DNA from: JAIYDJ01 sp031400505
Lineage (GTDB): Bacteria > Pseudomonadota > Alphaproteobacteria > Rhodobacterales > Rhodobacteraceae
Assembly (NCBI GenBank): GCA_031400505.1
Contig: JANNPZ010000055.1
Coordinates: 1 to 6,056, forward strand
Length of the DNA stretch: 6,056 nt
Direction: 5' to 3'
Shown here: positions 1 to 4,697 of the stretch, one piece after another
Numbering within the stretch: the first letter of the stretch is position 1
Layout of the letters: every line of letters begins with the position of its first letter
Program-made: the position numbers and the translations under genes
The notes under the pieces: model-generated
The model's database searches: none
What the model was told of the DNA's origin: nothing
Seen by the model: only the letters and a program-made list of their open reading frames with translations

Positions 1-162
1 CCACATCCGCCAGACCAGTCCGTCCAACCAGCCTCGGCCGCTCCCTACATTGGGTGTCTGCCCAAATCGCAGGTCTACCTCGCTAGAGAGCACGCTGCGC
101 CCACCCATCCCGAAAACGGCGTTCATCATCCGTGCGTCACGCATTCTGCTGTCATCTTTCAT
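1..162 (-). CDS. Partial hypothetical protein, N-terminal 54 residues
   Basis: An open frame runs leftward from an ATG at 162-160 to the window edge without a stop, giving the first 54 residues of a protein whose remainder lies outside. The start is supported by a strong Shine-Dalgarno GGAGG (plus-strand CCTCC at 168-172) five bases upstream. A second in-frame ATG at 174-172 overlaps that site and has no ribosome binding site of its own, so I prefer 162. The peptide starts MKDDSRMRDARMMNAVFGMG and later carries a Trp-rich stretch (WLDGLVWRMW). I see no signal peptide or recognisable family motif. It is divergent from the winged-helix gene, with about 185 bp between the two starts. Function unknown. 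That it is a real gene rests on the ribosome binding site and the open frame only. Confidence 0.5.
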   Translation of the reverse strand, partial: MKDDSRMRDARMMNAVFGMGGRSVLSSEVDLRFGQTPNVGSGRGWLDGLVWRMW

Positions 163-346
163 ATTTTCCTCCATGTCCGATGCAGATAGATTGCGCGCCC
201 ACCGGCCTTGATGTCGTGAAACCCCGGTCAAGTTTGCATTGGCGTTTTCCTCAAACCGGGGTCAAGGCGGGCCCGTCAGACCTTGACAGGACTTGTCAGA
301 CACCCTCGGCAGTGAGAGTCTGACTGGGACCTTGCTGGAAACTCCG
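163..346. promoter_or_regulatory. Divergent intergenic region with operator-like repeats
   Basis: This spacer must carry the promoters of both divergent genes. It holds a 5-bp palindrome TGACA-N5-TGTCA at 284-298. The heptamer GTCAGAC occurs twice in direct orientation, at 275-281 and 295-301, 20 bp (about two helical turns) apart. Farther left, ACCCCGGT (221-228) and ACCGGGGT (255-262) form an 8-bp inverted repeat. TTGACA at 283-288 matches a -35 hexamer, but no convincing -10 lies 16-18 bp downstream, so I do not call a promoter. Such repeats just upstream of a winged-helix regulator would suit an autoregulatory operator; that is inference. Confidence 0.3.
235..256 (+). repeat. Imperfect inverted repeat, copy upstream of the winged-helix gene
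   Basis: This 22-bp stretch begins TGCATTGGCGTTTTCC and ends CAAAC. It matches the reverse complement of 1861-1882 at 18 of 22 positions by direct comparison. The two copies point toward each other and lie just outside the winged-helix/TPR gene on either side. I cannot say whether they are regulatory sites, remnants of dispersed intergenic repeats, or chance. A match of this quality could arise by chance in a window this long. Confidence 0.3.
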
Positions 347-1797
347 ATGCCCGACATCTATCGATTTCATGGCTTCACCCTTGATACTGCGGCCGGAGCG
401 CTGATCGGTCCGCTGGGAGCGGTGGCGCTTCGGCCCAAAGCGCTGGCGCTGCTTGAGTTGTTCGTGCGCGGGGCCGGGCGCGCACTTGGAAAAGACGAAA
501 TTCTGCACGCGGTCTGGGCCGGGGTCACGGTGACCGACGAGACCTTGACCCAGACCGTTCACAACTGCGCCGGGCCTTGGGCGATGATGCTCAGTCACTG
601 ATCCGCACCGTCCCGAGGCGGGGCTACCTCTTTCCGCGGGAAGCACTCGTATCCGTTCCGCGTCGGGGTTGTCTGCTGGCGGTCCTCCCGTTCGAGAACC
701 TGTCATCTGATCCTGAACAGCACTTCTTCGCAGCCGGCTTGCAGCTTGATCTGGAAGCGGCCCTCGGCCTTGTCAGTGGTCTTGACCTGCGTGCTGATCC
801 CGCCGTTGCCGATTTCCACCTGTCCGGCGGGGTCCGCGCCGCGTCCGGTTCCATCCGCGTGACGGCCCGGCTTTCTGCAGCAGAGGGGGGCCGACAGCTC
901 TGGAACGGCAGGTTCGACGGTCGTGCCGATGATATCTTTTCCTTTCAGGACGAAATCACCCGGAAGGTCGCGGTTGCCATGCAGGTCGAACTGACCAAGG
1001 GCGACTCCGCGCGGCTGTGGGACGGCCAGACGTCCAGCCTTTCGGCATGGGAGCGGTATGTCGAGGCCCACGGGTTCTATCTGCGTTGGACCGAAGCCGA
1101 CAACAGTCGCGCCCGCGATCTGCTGCGTGAGGCATTGGAAATCGACCCGGACTACACTGCCGCAAAAGTCATGCTGGCGAAAACCTGGTGGTACGATGGG
1201 AGGTTCTACACGCGGGGAGCCGATCGCCTCCACGCCATCGCCGAGACCGAACGGATCGTTAACGAGGTCTTGGCGCGGCGGCCCGATGCCGCGAATGCGC
1301 TGATGACGCTGGGTGGGGCGGCCTGGCTGCGTGACGCCCACGACGAGGCGATCGCGCACTGCCGCCGGGCGTGTGAACTCAGCCCCAGCGACGCCTGGGT
1401 GCTCGGCTTTGGCGGCATGATCCATATTTTTTCGGGTGAGCTTGCCGAAGCGCAAAGTTTGCTCGTGCGCGCGGCGAGCTTGTCACCGCAGACATTTGCC
1501 TGGGTCGACTACCATATCGCCCATGCGCAGGCGTGGATCGGCGAGCATGAAGGCGCCCTGCCAAGGATCAACAGTTACATTGCCGTCACGCCGCAGGACC
1601 CTTGGGGTCAAATGATGTTGGCGGTGGTTCACAGCTTTGCGGGACGGACCGGCGATGCCCACCTCGCCGTCGCCGAGGCCCTGCGTCGGCAGGCGGACAT
1701 GAACATGGAAAAGTTCCAGCGCTCGCATCGATACCGCGACCCCGCGCGGCTGGAGAAGGTGACCGCCATGTTGTATTCAGCCGGTCTGCCTGCATGA
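347..1797 (+). pseudogene. Winged-helix (Trans_reg_C) regulator with TolB-like segment and TPR repeats, frameshifted
   Basis: With one base restored this reads as a 483-residue protein. Residues 1-96 are an OmpR/CadC-type winged-helix DNA-binding domain: start MPDIYRFHGFTLD, helix RPKALALLELF, recognition region VTDETLTQTVH, wing IRTVPRRGYLF. A VLPFENLSSDPEQ segment follows at about 113-125, typical of TolB-like regulators that often accompany adenylate cyclase or TPR modules. Helical TPR-like repeats occupy about 234-447 (SRARDLLREALEIDPDY; DEAIAHCRRACELSPSD). No transmembrane segment is visible, unlike CadC. ATG 347 is chosen because homology begins there; a TTG at 293 only adds 18 unconserved residues. 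The Shine-Dalgarno is weak (GGAA near 338). The frame breaks at 560-565: codons read GTT CAC AAC where the family pattern needs CAC-CAA-CTG-CGC, so one C appears lost. The first frame then stops at 601. The downstream frame (from about 562) is intact to TGA 1795-1797. This is a pseudogene or a sequencing error; the clean remainder suggests a recent event. Confidence 0.8.
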
Positions 1798-2081
1798 GGT
1801 GCTGATCCAAGTGGGGACTGGATTCGGGGTCGGCCGTCGCTGCGCCGGGTTTTAACGTCCGTTTCTGGAAAACCCCATTGCAGCACTCGTTTGACTTTGA
1901 TTGACCGCAAAAGGCCGACCTAGTCGATGACCGAACCTACCACGAATCGGGCGGGTTGCGGCCTTTCATCCTGTTTGACGGTAGTCGCGATAAGGGCCGT
2001 TCTTTATATGTAACAGGACTGCGGGCGAACCTACTGGTGGATGCCGCTCGGTTTGCGAGGAATTACTTGGGGGCTGTCGCG
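1798..2081. other. Gap between convergent genes, no gene seen
   Basis: These 284 bp separate the stop of the winged-helix/TPR gene from the stop of the cyclase on the opposite strand. Besides the repeat copy at 1861-1882 there is a weak inverted repeat AAAGGCCG (1910-1917) and CGGCCTTT (1959-1966) with a 41-nt loop. That is too open for a convincing terminator and has no T-run. I found no coding frame with a family signal. The plus-strand frame starting at 1956 is antisense to the cyclase. Confidence 0.5.
1861..1882 (-). repeat. Imperfect inverted repeat, copy downstream of the winged-helix gene
   Basis: On the minus strand this reads TGCAATGGGGTTTTCC followed by AGAAAC, matching 235-256 except at four positions. 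It begins 64 bp after the stop codon of the winged-helix/TPR gene. No direct repeat expected of a transposon target duplication was noticed outside the pair. Confidence 0.3.
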
Positions 2082-3875
2082 CTAAGCCGTCGCGCGGACC
2101 AGCCGCAAGACGGAAACTGCCTGCTCGCGGCCCTTCACATGTTGATCGCCAATCGGCTCGAAAACAAAAGCGTCGCCAACGGCATCTGCCACGTCACCGC
2201 TGACAAGAATTGTGGCAGGCCTGCCCTCGGTATGCGCCCCGGCAAGTGCCTCGATCCTGGCACAGACATTGACCGTATCGCCGATCGCCGTGTAGTTCAT
2301 CCGGGTCTGGGCCCCGATATTTCCAACCGTCAGCGGGCCGGAGTGCAGGCCGATCTTGATGCGCAACGATTGCCCGTCAGACTGTTCGGAAAGTGCCGTC
2401 ACAGCCTCTGCGATGGCAAGTGCCGCGCGGCACGCACGGGCGGCGTGATCTGGCACCGGGTCCGGCGCACCCCAGAACGCCATGGCAGCATCCCCGATGA
2501 ATTTGTCCAGCGTTCCTTCTTCGGCCTCGACCATTCCGTTGATGATCTCAAAATGCGTGTTCAGCAGAGCGACGATTTCTGCTGGCGGCAGCACCTCTGA
2601 CAGGGCCGTGAACCCCACCACATCGGTGAACATCACGGTCAGGTTCGCTGCCTGAGCGTCGCGCGCCGGGCCTGCTGTCTCGTCCATCAGCCTGCGCACA
2701 AGGCGCCGCGGCACGTAGGCCTGAAACCAACGCAAACCCTGCACCATGCGGTTAAATGATCTCGCCTGTTCGTCCAACTCCCTGATAAGCGAGCCCTTCA
2801 AGGGCACTATCGAGTCCAGTTCCAGCCTTTCGATCTTTTCCGCCGCCGCAGACAGCGCACGGATCGGGCGGGCAATTCGGCGGGCCAAGAAGAGTGACGC
2901 CGCCAGCGAGACGACGAGCATTCCAAGACCAATGACAATCGATCCCATCAGACGCCTGAATTGCCCATTGATCGATTCGATGGGCACATAGGCGCCGATC
3001 CGCCATGGCACTGGACCGAAGGCGGTGCTGGATCGCGACAGAATGGCACTGGCGCCGTCGCTGGCTGCTGACTGACGGACATCCAACCCAATTTGCGCGT
3101 TGGATCGCAACACTTTCAGCTCGGAAAACGCCGCCAACACCGGGTCACCGATCTCGTTGATTGCGAGCAATGGATTTTGCGGAGTCAACAAAGCGGAATA
3201 GCGTGGATCAAGCAAGGCCGGATGCGCCAGGACTTTGTCGTCTCCAAACAGGATGAAGGGCGTCAGATCGTCGATTGCCAGATCGCCGACAAGGCTCGAC
3301 AATGACGAAAGGGAGATGCCGGTGGCCACCACGCCGACGATTTTGCCGTCCCGGGTCAAAGGCAGCCGCAGATCGACAAAGGTCTGCTGGTCGAAAAAGA
3401 TCGGCCGCCCCCAGCGCATCTCGTCATTGTCCGCGAACTCGGCGGCGATCACATCGAATTGCTCACGCGTCAAGCCTGGCACGTCACGTTCGGTAATGTT
3501 GCCGCCAGCGGTGCGCCTGACCCACAATTCGTCGACCGCCGGTTGCCAGATCACAACCCCGCCCAGTTGCGGTGCAGAAGCGAGTGCGCCGCTCATCGTT
3601 GCGGCCAGACGGTTTCGATCCGCAAGGTCGAGCGTTCCATCAGCGACCCGTTTGGCAATGTCGCGGACCAGGTTCCGGGCTGGGGCCAGATTATCTGCCA
3701 CACCACGCTCGATGGCGGCAACGGTCAGTTCGGCGCGTTTCTGGGTGAGTTCGAGCGTGTTCTTGAAGCTTGCACTGGCCGAGATCAGCAATACCGAGCC
3801 GACCGCAATGCCGATCAGTCCACCCAGGGCCGTCATCAGGACGATGGTAATCGGATAGCGCAAGATTGACCCCAC
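2082..3875 (-). CDS. Membrane adenylate cyclase: Cache-like sensor, HAMP, class III cyclase domain
   Basis: Predicted to make cyclic AMP from ATP at the inner membrane in response to a periplasmic signal. Taking the GTG at 3875-3873 gives 597 residues. TM1 is about 8-33 (ITIVLMTALGGLIGIAVGSV). A periplasmic Cache-like region spans about 40-305, with typical PIFFDQQTFVDLRLPL and GKIVGVVATGISL segments. TM2 is about 310-331. HAMP and linker (RRIARPIRALSAAAEKIERL) span about 332-395. The cyclase domain is about 411-597. Metal-binding aspartates are D418 (MFTDVVGFT) and D462 (KFIGDAAMAFWG). Adenine-selecting residues are K458 and D533, and the transition-state pair is N536 and R540 (IGDTVNVCARIEA). 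All are present, so it should be active and adenine-specific. GTG is chosen because it sits just before TM1 and follows AGGA (3883-3880) by four bases. The frame stays open upstream to 4259, but that part is IS6 transposase remnant. Convergent with the winged-helix/TPR gene. The true N-terminus is the least certain point. Confidence 0.88.
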   Translation of the reverse strand: MGSILRYPITIVLMTALGGLIGIAVGSVLLISASASFKNTLELTQKRAELTVAAIERGVADNLAPARNLVRDIAKRVADGTLDLADRNRLAATMSGALASAPQLGGVVIWQPAVDELWVRRTAGGNITERDVPGLTREQFDVIAAEFADNDEMRWGRPIFFDQQTFVDLRLPLTRDGKIVGVVATGISLSSLSSLVGDLAIDDLTPFILFGDDKVLAHPALLDPRYSALLTPQNPLLAINEIGDPVLAAFSELKVLRSNAQIGLDVRQSAASDGASAILSRSSTAFGPVPWRIGAYVPIESINGQFRRLMGSIVIGLGMLVVSLAASLFLARRIARPIRALSAAAEKIERLELDSIVPLKGSLIRELDEQARSFNRMVQGLRWFQAYVPRRLVRRLMDETAGPARDAQAANLTVMFTDVVGFTALSEVLPPAEIVALLNTHFEIINGMVEAEEGTLDKFIGDAAMAFWGAPDPVPDHAARACRAALAIAEAVTALSEQSDGQSLRIKIGLHSGPLTVGNIGAQTRMNYTAIGDTVNVCARIEALAGAHTEGRPATILVSGDVADAVGDAFVFEPIGDQHVKGREQAVSVLRLVRATA

Positions 3876-4046
3876 CCGATCCTGAAATGACCTTCTCCGC
3901 ACGCTACATGAATTGTCCGTTTGGTCAAGTTGTGGCGCGGTGGCAAGCCATGCTCGCCTGCTATCGAACCGATACCATTGTGCTGTCAGACCGACGCGGA
4001 CCAGGCTCAGTTTTTCTGGAACTAAGACCTGTTGGGCTGCGCGAAG
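3876..4046. other. Junction between cyclase start and IS6 transposase remnant
   Basis: This stretch is open on the minus strand and joins the IS6 transposase fragment to the cyclase, encoding residues 72-128 of the chimeric frame (VLVPEKLSLVRVGLTAQWYR and onward). It resembles neither protein family clearly. The IS6 right boundary should lie here. Plus-strand GTGCTGTCAGACC (3980-3992), read inward, loosely resembles IS6 terminal repeats, but no matching left copy was found. If the cyclase promoter is native it must fall in this short interval or within the IS remnant. Confidence 0.35.
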
Positions 4047-4390
4047 ACCGCGCCACTCTGCCAGAACGGCGTCGCGGGTCTGGTTGAAGGTGTCAAGGCC
4101 CTGGAGATGGGGCTCCGTCGAAAAATGGTTGTGGACCGAGGCGTGAACGGAGGCAAACACCTGCAATGTCCGCGTCCGCCAGAACCGCAAGATTGCGCCC
4201 GCCCGTTGTCGGAACGGCAGATGCGAGTTCTTTGCCCGGTTGCTGAGCCAGCGCCCCATCTCGCGGTCGTCTTGGGGCTTAGGTCCTTCAGGGCCGCACC
4301 ATAGGACTGCAGCCTGTTGGTCACCATGTTTTCCGGCCGGCCATGCCGTTTCATCGATTTCTTGAGGAATTTCGGCACTGCCTTGCAGTC
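4047..4390 (-). pseudogene. IS6-family transposase remnant, C-terminal part, frameshifted
   Basis: Two minus-strand frames together match the C-terminal third of IS6-family DDE transposases. The first, from about 4390, reads KAVPKFLKKSMKRHGRP, then NRLQSYGAALKDLSPK. The second, beginning near 4270, reads DDREMGRWLSNRAKNSH, then FASVHASVHNHF and AVLAEWRGL, ending about 4047. They meet at a C-run near 4270-4275, consistent with one lost base. The usual NRAENSH motif carrying the catalytic Glu reads NRAKNSH, so that residue appears to be Lys. The N-terminal DNA-binding region and the first two catalytic aspartates are absent; homology stops abruptly near 4390. This copy cannot encode a working transposase. 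Its second frame runs without a stop into the downstream cyclase. Confidence 0.8.
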
Positions 4391-4618
4391 TCGAGTCTAC
4401 GTCACGATGCTTTAGGAGACTGGTGCCGGGCGGATCGCTGCAACTGCCGAAGGACTGATAGCCTCAGGGCATCTGCAAGGTTAACGATGCCTCGACGCAA
4501 CTATAGGCGGTGGCCCTTTTTGGAGTGTCGGCATTGGCGTCTGGAACGCTGCGACCAACAGGAATGGCCGTTAGCGAGAGCGCTGCAACGCAGAATCCCT
4601 TTGCGCCGGAATGACTGC
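4391..4618. other. Intergenic DNA between the two insertion sequences, no gene seen
   Basis: About 230 bp with no frame resembling a protein family. Its right part (about 4560-4618) holds loosely repeated units on the minus strand, such as GTCATTCCGGCGCAAAG and ATTCTGCGTTGCAGCG. They resemble the degenerate intergenic repeats I associate with Rhodobacterales genomes; this is recollection, not a search. Similar wording (GTCCGCTTTCCG) reappears beyond the IS1111-type element near 6037-6048. This suggests that element landed inside one such intergenic stretch. The open frame at 4343-4621 looks random. Confidence 0.4.
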
Positions 4619-4625
4619 TAATGGG

Positions 4626-4639
4626 ATGTGTCGGCTGCT
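4626..4639 (+). repeat. IS1111-type left subterminal inverted repeat
   Basis: ATGTGTCGGCTGCT, an exact reverse complement of 5988-6001. It lies 58 bp before the transposase start, which is preceded by AGGAG at 4685-4689. Confidence 0.85.
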
Positions 4640-4697
4640 TCCCTCACCGTCGGGTTATCCTGAACCGGGATCATCCGATTCATTAGGAGAAGCAGCC

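Noticed and set aside
283..311. Sigma-70 promoter from the perfect TTGACA
   Set aside because: No acceptable -10 hexamer occurs at 16-18 bp spacing.
556..580. Programmed ribosomal frameshifting in the regulator
   Set aside because: No slippery heptamer or downstream stimulatory structure is evident, and the domain is normally encoded in one frame.
703..1455. Minus-strand open frame of 250 codons
   Set aside because: Antisense shadow of the TPR part of the winged-helix regulator in high-GC DNA.
1910..1966. Possible bidirectional terminator between the convergent genes
   Set aside because: The 8-bp arms are 41 nt apart and no T-run follows on either strand.
1956..2600. Plus-strand open frame of 214 codons
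   Set aside because: It overlaps the catalytic domain of the cyclase in antisense and has no recognisable domain.
3235..3858. Plus-strand open frames opposite the Cache region
   Set aside because: Several overlapping frames are open here, as expected opposite a high-GC gene; the minus-strand product has clear sensor and membrane segments.
4531..4540. GCATTGGCGT shared with 236-245
   Set aside because: Only ten bases match and the similarity does not extend on either side, so it is probably chance.
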